A stretch of DNA of 64,000 nt from Azadirachta indica. Its lineage: Eukaryota; Streptophyta; Magnoliopsida; Sapindales; Meliaceae. This document shows positions 12,549 to 24,004 of the stretch, one piece after another (the stretch's first letter is position 1; every line of letters starts with the position of its first letter). A program made the position numbers and the translations under genes. The notes under the pieces were generated by a model. That model was not told the origin of the DNA and ran no database searches. It worked only from the letters and a program-made list of their open reading frames with translations. The stretch covers positions 937,452 through 1,001,451 of the forward strand of contig CM040450.1 of assembly GCA_022749755.1 (NCBI GenBank), given 5' to 3'.

Positions 12549-12890
12549 TACTTGAATTCCTTTTGTATCTGCCTGTTCAGTTAATTCAATAGCTTTTTGA
12601 TCTTCTTGTAGACCTTCGGAATAATTTTTTGGTTGTGCAAACCAAAGAGAATGATGACTTTATGTTCTGTTAAGCCCTGATCAATACACCTACAAAATCC
12701 TTCAAATTGTATCTGATTAAACCCAGGTATTCTAATCACATTTTCTAACCGAACCAGGGCCAATCCGAATTGATCTTGTAAGAGATCCGCTACCACCTCA
12801 TGGGATCCAAGTTGAGAGAGATAAATTGAACAAGTGTAAATTCGGGCGCGTGGTACACATCAGTACTCCAGTGCATTTCTCCCTCTGATA
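12549..12890 (-). other. Nuclear plastid DNA mosaic (rps3, rpoB, rpoC2 fragments)
   Basis: Read on the minus strand, short pieces of plastid genes are joined end to end. They run rpoC2 ([15 protein letters not shown], about 12,835-12,888), rpoB middle ([18 protein letters not shown], about 12,732-12,796), rpoB N-terminus ([14 protein letters not shown], about 12,665-12,730), rps3 N-terminus ([17 protein letters not shown], about 12,600-12,661) and rps3 middle ([15 protein letters not shown], about 12,550-12,597). In plastid genomes these are separate parts of genes far apart. None is functional here. The 71-codon minus frame at 12,581-12,796 is a chance fusion of rpoB pieces with out-of-frame rps3. 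The identities rest on well-known plastid protein sequence. Confidence 0.85.
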
Positions 12891-13560
12891 TATAACACAA
12901 AACTTCTCCGCTCACTCTTTCTAGTCGAGCCGCTCGGTCTGTCATTCATCGATTCTCCCGAGAGGCCACAATTACCGCGAGCAAACATATTAATGACGAG
13001 GAACGCATTTTAAGGGAAAAAAAAGGTATTATTATAATGTCATTAATAACCAATTTGAAGTATTCTAAAAAGTATTATTTAAAGTAAAGAAAAAAAGGTA
13101 TTCTAAAAAGTATTATTATAAAAAGTATTATAATGTCACTCTTTATTCGAAAATCGAACATGTAGTCATCAATTCGACTTAGCATATATAATATGTCGTA
13201 ACCTCAATCAGGTTTGTGAAACTGGACATCTGCCTTTTCTCAACGCATTTCTTTAGACAAAGACTCCGTTTTTTCCTCGTTGGTTTTTTTTAAGACTAGG
13301 ATTCAAAAAAATGGATAGGACTGGGGGGTACCCAGCGATTTTCAACCCGTGAGCCATGATATAAAACGAGTCAATAATCAATAAAGTATGGCATAAATCA
13401 AATTTCAAAAATCCTTGCGACGGTTCGGGACGAGGCGGTACTTGTGATATTTTGGCTTGGGACGCATTTTATTTATTCCTATTTTGGCATTTCTAATTTT
13501 CACAGTTTTAGTCAATATCGTTACTAGCATCAATATCGTCACTAGCATCAATATCGTCAC
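12891..13560. other. Rest of the insert: probable organellar tail and 18-bp tandem repeat
   Basis: The part up to about 13,010 is GC-richer than its surroundings and could continue the rpoC2 fragment, but this is not certain. The part at 13,020-13,140 is A-rich with repeated gtattattataatg phrases. At 13,512-13,564 a unit near catcaatatcgtcactag (18 bp) occurs three times in tandem. The 13,300-13,450 part carries unplaced, locally GC-rich sequence. Confidence 0.45.
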
Positions 13561-13612
13561 TATCTTGAGGATTTTTGCATATATTTCAGTTTGAAAATAT
13601 ATGATTACTCAC

Positions 13613-14060
13613 TTATGAAATTTCCCACGAATCTTCTTGTAATTTTCCTTTGTTGTAGCCTAAGCTCTCTTTCCAAAACATCTCTCTCTATAACTATTTT
13701 TCCTTATATAGAATGGTGGTTGAGGCAAGAACATCAGAAAAACCTAAGACTACCTTAATCTCCCTATCAAGACCGATTTGATGGTCGAAAATGCTTCAGG
13801 GAAGTCATTCGACATTTGTGGAGGCGAGGGTGTGTGGTGCTTGGTGTGAGCATGCCATAATTTGGGGGCGGTATTGTGACCACAGGCCACCCTTTCAGCG
13901 TTCTTAGCCTAGGTGAAGAGGAGCATGGCGTAGTTGTGCCATGCTTCTAGGTTTGGGGGGTGAAATGTTCTTCGAGGTGCAGTTGCACCACCCTTGCTAC
14001 TCCTTACTTTTTATTTCTTTGCAATTAAGTCCCTAGTTCTTACATTTAGGTCCTTGGGAC
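13613..14060 (-). mobile_element. Athila-like LTR fragment, minus strand, copy 3
   Basis: It contains the LTR middle landmarks seen in copies 1 and 2: a run of ctctct, then 'ttatatagaatggtggttgag', 'aacctaagac', a GC-richer block with gcatgcc/ggtgtg motifs, and 'caattaagtccctagttcttacattta'. Both LTR ends are missing. Confidence 0.55.
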
Positions 14061-14825
14061 CAAAGCTTGGTGGTTTTTCTTTGATGCTCGATGTTTAGTA
14101 TCAATAGAATGTGCTAGTGGGTGCAGGTGAGAGATGCAATCTCTTGTCTCTTCATTGAAATAGTTGATTTGTCTTCGATTAAGCTCGATTCTTAACTTTT
14201 GCCTTGGAATATCTACATGACACGAAACACGACTAAAAGATCAAAAAGTACAGGAATTAAAGCATAAGATTAGGAAATATATAATGATAATGTATGTGAA
14301 TTAATGAGCATAACATAATGGTAATAGAATTGTCCAATTTTTTGGACATACTTTAATTAAAATTTTGAAAATAAATTTATACGTTAAATTCAAAATTATA
14401 AGCCAAAAATGGTTTTGAGGAATTTCATATTTCGCAATCAAACTTTCCATGCATTCTCATGAATTAAACAAATTTTTTGAACATTTATTAATTATGATAA
14501 TTTTAAAAGTTTTTACATATGTTAATTAAGTTAAATAATTTTTATTTAAATTTTTTAATTTTTTAGTTTACAATTAATAATTAAATGAGAAGATCTAATA
14601 TGCGAAGAGAAAGATGTAATAGAGAAGAGAAAAAATAGAAGAGAGATTTTACAAGTTATGACGTAAGAATAGAAAAAAGAGAGAGTTAAAAGATACAAAA
14701 GACCTTAATTGATAAATATAAATTATTTATTATATTTTATTTCATTCAAACTATTCCTTCACATACCCTTGATCTAAGGGATAATAACTGATGCAAAAAA
14801 AAAAATGGATAAAAATATTGAGCTA
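14061..14825. other. AT-rich spacer, no recognised feature
   Basis: No coding frame or structural repeat was identified. Confidence 0.5.
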
Positions 14826-15050
14826 CTCCTAGGGTGAGGGTCAATAATCCCATTATTTAACATAAGTCTTTACATTATTTATAAACTATTGGATTTAGAC
14901 ACATCTAGTAATTCAAATTAATTTAACATATACATTAATTATACATTAAATTTAGATTCAATCTCAACCATTGGATGTGTCTAAATCCAATGGTTTACAA
15001 ATGATATAAAAATATGTGTAAAATAATGGGCTGCCGATCCTTCCCCTATA
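14826..15050. mobile_element. Foldback MITE of about 225 bp
   Basis: The left arm (about 14,830-14,907) reads agggtgagggtcaataatcc...ttggatttagacacatct. The right arm (about 14,970-15,046), reverse-complemented, reads aggggaaggatcggcagccc...ttggatttagacacatcc. The arms are about 75 bp, similar along their length, with a central gap of about 60 bp. The element is noncoding. A superfamily cannot be assigned because no clear target duplication was seen. Confidence 0.75.
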
Positions 15051-16503
15051 TATAGTTTTTCGTTTAACAAATTATACTTAACTATGTTCCTAATATTACA
15101 TAATGAGAAAAAAAAAAGAAAGAAAAATACTATCAATAGAATATACTGAATATGTTAACAATCTTTCTTTCAACAACATATTTATATGATCTTAGATGCT
15201 CCATATTTCGTTTGATTAAAATTGATAATATATGAGATTTGTTTTGGTTACTAAATGTTTTATATCACTTAATTAACATTGATAATAATATGTTGATACC
15301 AATTTACTATTAGTCAATAATATATTATCAATAATATATTATATATTGATACTTTGGGATTAGTAACTCTTGATATTTTTTCCGTACTGAAAAATTTAGT
15401 GTTAATATTTACTAATTAGGTAGACACTACTAACTATTGTTAACGAAACATATCACTAATACTAAATTGGTGTTAGTAATAACCATATTTCTAGTAGTCT
15501 GAACACCTAGTCATTGTTGCCAAGGTTTTAGGGTATCTCTCTTATATCTCTCCACTCTCAAGTCAATGGATATCAAATAGCACAAAATATTGCAAACCTT
15601 AAAAGATCACTCTAATCTTCTGGTTCCATTTTTTTCATAACTAGATCAAGGTTGTCATAGATGGACTCTTTAAATGTAATGATGTTTCATTTATTGTTGA
15701 TATTTTCCCATCAGTACATATAATTATACTTTTCATGAGTTATCTCTTACGAACTAGGTGTTAGGAATAGTGTCTTTACTGCATTATGGGATGCTCGATT
15801 TCCAAGGCTATTGAACTTGGTTTTGCAAACGAGTGGCTCTTCCTTGCCTTTCTTCCCTTACATGGTCTTGTCAACATAGATCATAAACTAACATGTATAT
15901 TACAATTATGGTAACGTAGGTCACAAACTAACATGTATATTACAATTATAGGATTTAGGTAGTGATTATAATAGTACTCTAAGATTAATAGGACTCAAAT
16001 TTAATTTTTTAATTTGAGGGGATAGGTTCCTTACCACCCAACCATTTAGCTAGGCGGCCATATAAAGAGGTTTAAAGTGTCATTTTATAAGATTTTATGA
16101 GTTATCCTAACTACAAGTTTCATTGGCAAATTAAAAGCGGTTCATTGATACTTTGTTGTGGTCTCTTGATTAATATCAAGAGCTATGTTGATGTCCCTGT
16201 GTGGTCTTTTTAATTTTTTCTTTAAAATTTTATGCCTTCTTAATGGAGATTCTATTTGATAATATTTAGAGATAATTTTAAATAACCTCTAAGATGTTTT
16301 GAAAATATTCAATCTATATCCAACGTTTGTAAACATATTGCTCCCACCCTTAAACCGATAGTGATTTTCATTAGTATTGATAATCATTAATCTTAATTGA
16401 CTTGAGAAAATACTATTATACCCCTCACCTCACAACTTTAATTCAAAAAATAATTTTATTCTTGAACATAAATATAATAATAAATAAAAAATTCATTATT
16501 TTC
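15051..16503. other. Intergenic DNA with a possible CACTA-type terminus near 15,499
   Basis: At 15,484-15,500 the plus strand reads ccatatttctagtagtc, the complement of a ctactagaaatatgg motif typical of plant CACTA ends, with the first base of CACTA changed. Short repeats around actaataa/ttagtaat (15,330-15,480) could be subterminal repeats. Nothing else was recognised. Confidence 0.3.
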
Positions 16504-16745
16504 CTAATTCACTTCTTCCATTTTTTCAGTTATTCTTTTTTCAAACAAGCTCGAAGTAATGTCAAGCTCCTTTTGCAATCTATATAGACTTTCAACATCT
16601 ACCACTTTATTACCAAATGTATTAAGGAAACAAATCCTAGTTATTATGATAACTCTAACTAGTTTTAGCAAGCAATTTTGAATTGTCAATGATAATAATT
16701 GTTGCATCACAGTGTGACAATCATAGGACTTAAGACCTTAAAGTG
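16504..16745 (-). pseudogene. CACTA (En/Spm) transposase TNP2-type C-terminal remnant
   Basis: The minus-strand frame reads LKSYDCHTVMQQLLSL, then RVIIITRICFLNTF, then KVVDVESLYRLQKELDIT. This block (DUF4218) follows the TNP2 transposase core in plant CACTA elements, where 'K-S-H-D-C-H ... L-L-P ... C-F-F-N' is conserved. Only about 80 codons remain and the conserved sequence that should follow is gone. No paired CACTA ends were found. Confidence 0.75.
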
Positions 16746-16789
16746 ACAAACTTGAATTGACAAAATTTTTTTGATACGAAACCATGTAG

Positions 16790-18082
16790 CCCATAAGTTA
16801 CGGAGTTGTATGAGTATAATTTTTAGACTAAGTACTGCAATTATGGTAAATTGACTTTATCTAGGCACACAATAATTGTATAGGAAAATATGAAAATATA
16901 AAAAATGTAAACAACTAATTTAATTAACACTACAATAGAAATAAGAAATTGAAGTTAATAGTGTGAGTGTGTGGAAATTATATGCAAGTGTTCCTAGGAT
17001 CTTGATTTCACCTAACTTTCATTGTGTTTCTCTTAATTGAAAATTTTAATGCTTTCAAGTTCACTACACTAATTATAGGTTCTAATTGACTTTGTTCCCT
17101 CTCTCGATGATGAACTAAGTCCTAATTAGGTCTAATATGATTATCTAGTTCCTGAGGTTCTCTCGAGGTCTTAATATACTAAATTATGTTTTTTTATACC
17201 TTATGAATAAATTTAACTATTCCTAGCACTCATTCATTCATGAGTTAAATAAATCATCGAACAACAAATTATTAGTGTTAAGTGACTAAAAATTATAGCA
17301 TTGAAAAATCACAAAATTAATCAAAACATGGTTTAGTTGGGTTACATCAAGATCTTAGAACATAAAAATCTAGCCTTACATATCAATAGCCAACAACCAG
17401 TTCATCATAAAATTCATAATCCTCAAAATAATTAAAACAATAAAATCAAAATTAAATTCAAGACAGATAATAGAGTTGAAAAGAATAAACTAGTGAAAAG
17501 ATGCTTCAATCCACAGGCTTTAAGTATTTTCCCTAATTCTTCAAGATGATGAATTCTATCCATTTCTCTTTTTACGGTTTTTCTCTCTTTTTCTCTCATT
17601 TCTTACTCTCCAAACTTCACCTTCTAAATGTGGATAATGGTGGCTAATAATTGGGAATGAATAAAATCTTAGACTACATCAAATCTTGCTATATATGGGA
17701 GACCTAGGGTTAAGATTGGGCCAAATCACATGAAAGAACGTCAACTGTGTTGCGAATACTACTCGTTTGCGCCTCTTTCTCAATTGGCCATAAGTTTCAT
17801 GGTGCGTGCATACGGCATTGGTGGCATGCATGCGCCATGCTTGCTGTCTCCCTACTTTGCTTTCTTTGTGTTTTAGTCTACATCTTCCTGCATTTTGGTC
17901 CCCACTTTAATGCTCTCGTATTTTGGTTCTATTTTCATGTTATTAACTACCTTGGACTAGGATTTTCTATATTTCTACACAAAAACATAAAATTTCATCA
18001 AACAACACTAAGTCATGAGGATTTGTGCACATATTTAAGTTTGAAAGCCTATGATTAGTAAGTAAAATACTCACTTATCAAA
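16790..18082 (-). mobile_element. Athila-like gypsy 3' LTR, minus strand, copy 4
   Basis: The right boundary on the minus strand is the TGATAAGTGAGTATTTTACT start. The left end (16,790-16,880) carries the 'gtactgcaattatggtaaattgactttatc' block near the LTR 3' end. It is preceded on the minus strand (18,083 onward) by Athila 3' noncoding sequence, so this is the 3' LTR. The 103-codon plus frame 17,747-18,058 lies wholly inside the LTR and is rejected as a gene. Confidence 0.75.
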
Positions 18083-19600
18083 TACTCCTAAACTTAAACA
18101 TATGCTTATCCTTAAGCAAATAAAAAAGAGGAGAAAAGATATCATGGAACACATAGAGAGAATTTTTTAAGCAAGTGATTCTATTCAAAAATAAGCCTCA
18201 TAAAATAAAGTCAAGCAACTTAAGGAGAATTTCAAAATATTTACATTTTACCTAAGATTTCAATATAGATACCAATTATCACTCCACTTAGGATCCCTCG
18301 TGTAAGTGTATGAATAGCCATTATTAATCAACCATTCTTGACTCATATTAGTTTATACAAACAGATAAATTATCTCAGACTTCTAATTGGGCTCTATAAG
18401 CTTGATCTCATACCACTCTCCACTAATGTAAGAAAGCACATCACTCAAGATCATAAGAACTTAATTTATGCGTGTAATGCTGGGCCAAGGATATCAAATG
18501 AGACTCAAGCATCCTAACATATTAATCATTTTGAAATATCACAGTCAAACCCCCTATTCATTCTTAAATAGTACCCCAACTTCATCACTTAACACCTACC
18601 AATGCACATCTAAAACTTGTTTACTTGCATAGGGATATAAAAATTTATGCAACAGTTTTTTTTGACTAATTTAGCCTTGCTTTACCTTTTGATACGAGCT
18701 TTCTATTTATCTATATGTGAGACTTGGTTACTTAGTAAGACCTTGGTTTATACCCTTATAATCCACCCAACCTTCCTTAATTAAATTAGCATTATAATGA
18801 TTAAATGTCTTAGGGTGTTGGACAAAAGATTGATAAAAGTTTATTCTAAGGCTAAGCTACTATACAGGTGTCAATAAATAGGTAAAAAATAAGCTTAAAA
18901 AGGTGTACTTGATATTAATTACTCCAGCAATGTTTGAATAGCTCAAATGATTCAGAATTGGCTTAGCTTATGTCTTAAATGATGCATTTCCTACGATTTT
19001 GCCTTAAGCAGTGATCAGACAAGTTCTAGAAACCAAAGAAAGCTAGGTGTTTCATTTTGTTCACATAAAATTTTTCTAAGAATGCAAAATAGTTAAGAAG
19101 ATATGACTAAGTGCTCAAAAGTGTAAGGAGTCCAAAAACAAGTGAATTTAACAACCAATCATGCCCATAGGCTTTTTCAACAATTATCATTCCCCAAAAA
19201 CTACTACTCTCAACTAAATTCATGTCATCGGCCTTCTATTTAAACAAATGCAAACTCAAAACACAAATCATTTAATTCAAGAAAATGAAAGAAAACAAAA
19301 CAATTAACAAAATAAATTGAACATGTATAAAAGATTAGAAAATTAAAGAAAACAACTAACAAAATAAACTAAATATGCATTAAAATTGAAAAAAAGTTGT
19401 GTGGTGTGCAAAATAATTTGAAGCTGTGCATGATCAACATAATCAAACAATAAAACAATCATAGCATAATCAACACAACATTTTACAATTTACAAATCCC
19501 CCTATAGTTGAAATAAACATTGTCCCCAACGTTAAACTATAAAACAATAAAACAAAGAAAAAGAGATTTATACCTATAAGGGAAGATGTCAAATCTCACC
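18083..19600 (-). mobile_element. Athila-like 3' internal noncoding region, minus strand
   Basis: The minus strand carries 'taagtttaggagtat' directly before the LTR start and 'aacgttggggacaatgttta' near 19,520-19,540. Both phrases are characteristic of the region between the last ORF and 3' LTR of Athila/Tat elements. The stretch has no open frame. It forms one decayed element with the LTR at 16,790-18,082 and the ORF remnant to the right. Confidence 0.65.
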
Positions 19601-20531
19601 TCAATGTTGATTATCGTCATTGTCACTTAGTGGTAAAGGAAACAGTGGGAATGGGTGACGAAGATGATCCAAAAAATTGTGGAAATGCTAGAAGTCCCAT
19701 GTTCTAGTTTGTGCTCTGATGGTAAATTTCAAGCATTTTAGAAATCTACTTGGAACTGATGTATGTGAATTGTTTTTGTTGAATGTTAAGGAGTCTCATT
19801 TCGTTGCGCATTGTTCTTTGTTGTATGTTAGTGAGAATCTCTTGGTTGGAACTTCCTTGTACTAACGTGGAGATATTGGCTTATTGATTATGCAGTTGAT
19901 GAAGATGATCGTGGAATTGATTACCTTATCTTCATTCTTGAAGTGCATGGAAGTAACAAGTTGAGACAATTCTATATGGTCTCGTTAGGAGGTAACTCAT
20001 TAAATCTTTAGGTTGCGGCACTTGTATGCCTTGATAAGCAATAAAGCCTAACCTTGATGGTACATGAAGACTACCCTTCTACAAATCATATTTCTTAACT
20101 ACTTTATGGTTTATCTTTGCGGCGGGTTGTAGGTAGGCTTACTATTGTCAATCCATATGCCTATTCTTTAACATAAGGCCATGATCAGGTATGAATAAGT
20201 GTGGCCACCTACGATTTTCACCTCAATAGTCTGAATCAACTATCCTGGGTTACTCTTCCAACATTAATCCTCTGTTCCTTGCAAATGTAGTAAAGTAATG
20301 CAACTCGGGCTGTGATAACATTGTGTTAATGTCTTGTTGGCATCATATTGGCATAAATGAAACTTATACCAAGCTTTTACATAGTGGTTTAATGTGTTTT
20401 CTGGGAATACGAGGACAATTTCTTGCTTAGCTTTACTTGATGTCCATTATATGCCTATGACACACATTTCTTCAATGATAACATTGTATTTTAACTCCTC
20501 TCTCAGATATTCCTCCTATTGAACATTACAT
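19601..20531 (-). pseudogene. Athila-type downstream (post-pol) ORF remnant
   Basis: Translation of the minus strand over about 20,230-20,430 gives PENTLNHYVKAWYKF and, after a frame change, ARVALLYYICKEQRINVG. These resemble the 'K-A-W-Y-x-F' and 'A-L-L-Y-x-I-x-K-G-x-x-I-N-V-G' blocks of the ORF after pol in plant Athila elements. The rest is broken by stops and shifts. The plus-strand LTR starting at 20,532 cuts it off. Confidence 0.6.
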
Positions 20532-21993
20532 TGATAGACGCATAGAAATTGGCCACTTTTGGACCCAAAATATTGTATAAATCTTCTAGTCATTTTGTTA
20601 TTTGATGATTTTAAGTGCCTATGTATAGGAAAGCAAGAAACTAGTTATTGAAGGTAATTGTGGTATCAAAGGAAGTAGCGGATAAGTCTAGATGAAGATT
20701 AGAACCAAAACGCATGAGGTTGGTATGCTTAAAGCACCCAAGCTATGCATGCTGCCAAAGCCTTGGCTATAGATAGTGGCTATGGTGCCATTATGCCACT
20801 AGATAGCCATAATGGCATGGTTGCACCATCGTCCTTGCTAACCCAGCGCTCTCGTGCCACTTGGGCCTTCATTTGACGTTCTTGAACAATTTTTGCCATT
20901 GGATCACCGATTTGTGGCCTAATTTATTTCATTCCTGATTTTTATGTTTTTGGGGGGTTAGCCACTAAATCCAATTTTAGAAAGGGAATTTTTGGAAAGA
21001 GAGAGAGAGCTTTCGTGAGAGAAAGGTGGAGAATTTACAAATTCTTGGAGAAAATTAGAAGATTACTTGAACAATTGTGGATTTGAAGCATTAATTAACC
21101 CAGTTCTATCTCTGTAACTCTTAATTTCTCTTGAATTTCATTTGGGTTTTATTATTTGTTTTATTTTGTTGTGAAGGATGAATTTTGAGATGATGTTGAT
21201 GTTAGATATTAATATGTTAGGCTAATATCTATATTTTGTGGTCTTGATGTAACCTGATTGGATTATGTTTTGATGATTGGGAAATTGTTAATATAAATAT
21301 GTTTTATTGATTTATGTTTTTTTGCACTCAAAGCTTTTAATTTATTGGGAAATGAATTACTCGTATTTTTATGAATGAATGAATGCTTAAGAGAAACTAA
21401 TTTGTTCATTAGGATAAAGAAAACATAATTTATAAACATTGAGAGTCTGGAAGGATATCGATGTCTAGGCAATCAATTAATACTAGAGATGTTAAGAAAC
21501 TAGGAGGTAATTAAGTTTTTGGATATTAATAATTGGTAAAGTTAAAAGATTGTCTGATTAATCCAATTATATAGGGATATTGGCTAGGTTGGTTAGACAT
21601 AGGACCTAGTTTGTTATTCGAAAGAGGTGACTAAGTTAAATTATAACCAATGATAAGTGAATTAAAGCATAAAGTATTAGCAATCCCTAATTCGGATAAA
21701 TATAGTAACAATTAGGTTAAATAAATGCCTTAGCCATTTTTATATCAATTTCGCACACTTCATTAATTCTATTTTTGTTTATTTTTCCTAGTTTTAAATT
21801 AGTGAATTTTTGTATTATCTTTGTTAATTTCATTTTTTGAATTAAAGTTGCTTAGGTAAAGTCAATTTACCAAAATTGTAATAATTAGTCTAAAACTTGA
21901 AAAACTATGTCTTTATGGGTACGACAACACCATTTCTTTCACTTTACTACTTGTGTTATCTAGTACACTTATGGATTGTATAGATTCGCAACA
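20532..21993 (+). mobile_element. Athila-like gypsy 5' LTR, plus strand
   Basis: About 1.46 kb, collinear with the LTR at 43,523-44,944. Landmarks in order are the 'gatgttgatgtt' block, 'aggtcttgatgtaacc', 'ttagtctaaaacttgaaaaact' and 'acttgtgttatctagtacactta'. It ends in acaacaa just before the primer site. The start is taken at tgatagacg, which is less certain than the end. Confidence 0.75.
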
Positions 21994-21999
21994 AGTTTT

Positions 22000-22020
22000 T
22001 GTTGCCATTGCCAGGGATTG
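22000..22020 (+). other. Decayed tRNA-Asp type primer binding site
   Basis: tgttgccattgccagggattg matches the tggcgccgttgccggggattg-like site (complement of the tRNA-Asp 3' end) with a few substitutions, mostly G/C lost to A/T. It fixes the LTR end and the plus orientation. Confidence 0.65.
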
Positions 22021-22228
22021 AGAATTTTTGAGTTTTTCTAATATCATAACTGTGTATTATTACTTCTAATTCAGGCCTTTATTTTTTGTCTTGATTAATT
22101 TTTGTTTTATTCTGAAGTTCGCAGGTGCATGTGAAGAGCTTGTAACCTTAAACTTATTGCTTTTGAAAAAAAAATTGAATGAACTCTTTGTTAATTAAGA
22201 AAGAAAAAAAGGAATCGATTTAGAGTCA

Positions 22229-23548
22229 TGGTAGACGAAGGAAATCATAATCCACCACCATAGCCACAACAACCAAGAGCATTTCTGATAGGTTGTTTAT
22301 GATAACTCTTCAGGGATTTATCGGTAGGCAATCAATGCCAAAAACTTTGAGCTTAAGCTTACACTGCTAAATATAGTTCAGCAAAATCAATATGGGGGTT
22401 TATATCATAAAGACCCCAATATTCATTTGGCTATGTTTTTAGAGATATGTGACATCATTAAGATGAACTAAGTTAATTAAGACTTAATTCAAATGAGTCC
22501 TTTCCATTTTCATTGAGGGATAAGGCTCAGGGTTGGTTGACAATCCTTGCAATCAAGTAGCAAGAGTACACAGGAAGAATTGGCACAAAAGTTCCTTACA
22601 AAGCTCTCTCCATCATTGAAGACTTCTCAGTTAAGGGGCAAAATTGCATAATTTAGGCAGTTAGATTTTGAGCCTTAATATAAGTTTTAAGGATAGTTGT
22701 TTTATAATGGATTGAATGGGCAAAATCGAACTAATGGAATAGTTAGTGGCACTTCTTTATCCAAGATAGTTGAAAAAGCTTATATGCTACTGGAACAACT
22801 ACCAATGGCCAAGTGAGAAGTTTATGGTGAAGATAGCTGTGGGAGTTCATGATGTAGATTCCTAGGTACCTCCTTCAGCCCGAGTGGCAGCTTTGATAAA
22901 TAAAATTCAAGCTTTTACCATAAAGGAATCATTTTCAAGTCAAGAAAAAGCAATGGCCACTAGTTTTTCATGTTTTGATGATGGTTTTAGGCAAGAGTAG
23001 TGCCTATACATCAATAACCGAAATTACAACTTCCGGCTAAACAATAATTTGCCAACCCACTACTATTTAGGACTTCACAATGATGAAAAGTTTTCCTATG
23101 CAAATATAAGGAATGTAATGCAACTGCCATTGCCTAGATTTTAGTAGCAGCCAATTACATAAATGAAGCCTTTTTCGGAAGATGTTTTGAGCACATTTAT
23201 AGTAGAAATGAGGAGCCTTTAACAAGGATAAGGCTTGGTTAGATAGCACTGAAACAAATTGCACAAAAATGAACGTATTTAGAGACTCAAATTGACTAGC
23301 TTGCTAATTCAATCAAGGGGTAATCATCCGAAAAGTTTCCTAATGACATGGAGCTGAATTCTAAAGACCAATGCAAAGCTATCGCTCTTAGGAGTGGTAA
23401 GGAGTTAGAGCCCCCAAAACCAAAGATAAATGAAGACAAAGGCAAGGAAGTTGAGCCAGAAATACCGATTATACCATGTGTTAAAGCCACAAGGTATTTT
23501 TTTTTAGACAATTATCCCATTATTGAACTAACATTGCCTTTTCTTTAG
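22229..23548 (+). pseudogene. Athila-like gag, decayed
   Basis: A start near atggtagacgaagg (22,229) is followed by stops. In shifted frames the conserved gag blocks are visible: YHKDPNIHLAMFLEICD (about 22,395-22,450), then FPFSLRDKAQGWLT (about 22,500). After a degraded region comes the late gag block MELNSKDQCKAIALRSGKEL (23,348 onward), where C-x-A-I-x-L-R-S-G-K is a family hallmark. Protease and reverse transcriptase are absent because another LTR start follows at about 23,560. A similar gag remnant lies at 45,160-45,747. Confidence 0.75.
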
Positions 23549-23559
23549 ATGTTTTTGAT

Positions 23560-23945
23560 AAGTGTGTAAGATGTTTTTGATAAGTGTGTAGAATACACAC
23601 TTATCGGCTATTTCAAGACTTGAATTGTTATGTAAATCTTCAAATTCTATTAATATTTGATGAATTTTTAGTGACTTTATACAAAAAAGTTCAAAAACAA
23701 TCATTCAAGATAGAATCAACTCGAAAAAAAAATGTTGAAAAAGTCCGAAAGAAAATAGGGACCAAAATACAAAAGTTTTAGGGACCAAAGTGCAAGAAAA
23801 GTAAGGTTGAAGATTTTGGGTTGTTGCATGGCACGACCTCACCACCATGGCGCATAGCCATGCCACCCATCTCTCCCCCACTATGCCTCTGACCATTTTA
23901 AGTGCCCTTGCTCCTCCTGAATGTCCTTGAATGATTTTTGGCCGC
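23560..23945 (+). mobile_element. Second Athila-like LTR start, truncated
   Basis: It begins with a duplicated gatgtttttgataagtgtgta and the inverted repeat tgataagtgtgtagaatacacacttatc, the family's LTR start. About 380 bp of LTR follow, including the GC-rich catggcac...ccatgcc part. The sequence then changes to the GRF repeat. The rest of this LTR is lost. Confidence 0.65.
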
Positions 23946-24004
23946 AAGATCATTAACTAATGTCTTGATTTAGGTATGTTTTAGGTATATTTTAGGTTTT
24001 TAGC

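Larger units (their letters stand above)
11516..13612 (-). mobile_element. Athila-like gypsy LTR, minus strand, copy 2, interrupted
   Basis: The stretch 11,516-12,333 matches 10,622-11,447 of copy 1 closely, ending in aaaacaacactacc. The rest of the LTR start (cttgaggatttttgcatatat...ttactcacttat) reappears at 13,561-13,612. The intervening 12,334-13,560 is foreign to the LTR and contains plastid-derived fragments. The outer roughly 600 bp of this LTR copy (its 3' end) is missing at the junction with copy 1. Confidence 0.65.

Noticed and set aside
12350..12592. 80-codon frame considered as an organellar or host protein
   Set aside because: Not recognised, and its end overlaps a plastid rps3 piece in antisense.
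15420..15500. Pair of CACTA-like ends
   Set aside because: Only one good terminus is seen, and its orientation does not fit the CACTA transposase remnant at 16.5 kb; kept only as a low-confidence note.
17747..18058. 103-codon plus frame with hydrophobic C-terminus
   Set aside because: It lies antisense inside an Athila-like LTR whose other copies do not keep the frame.
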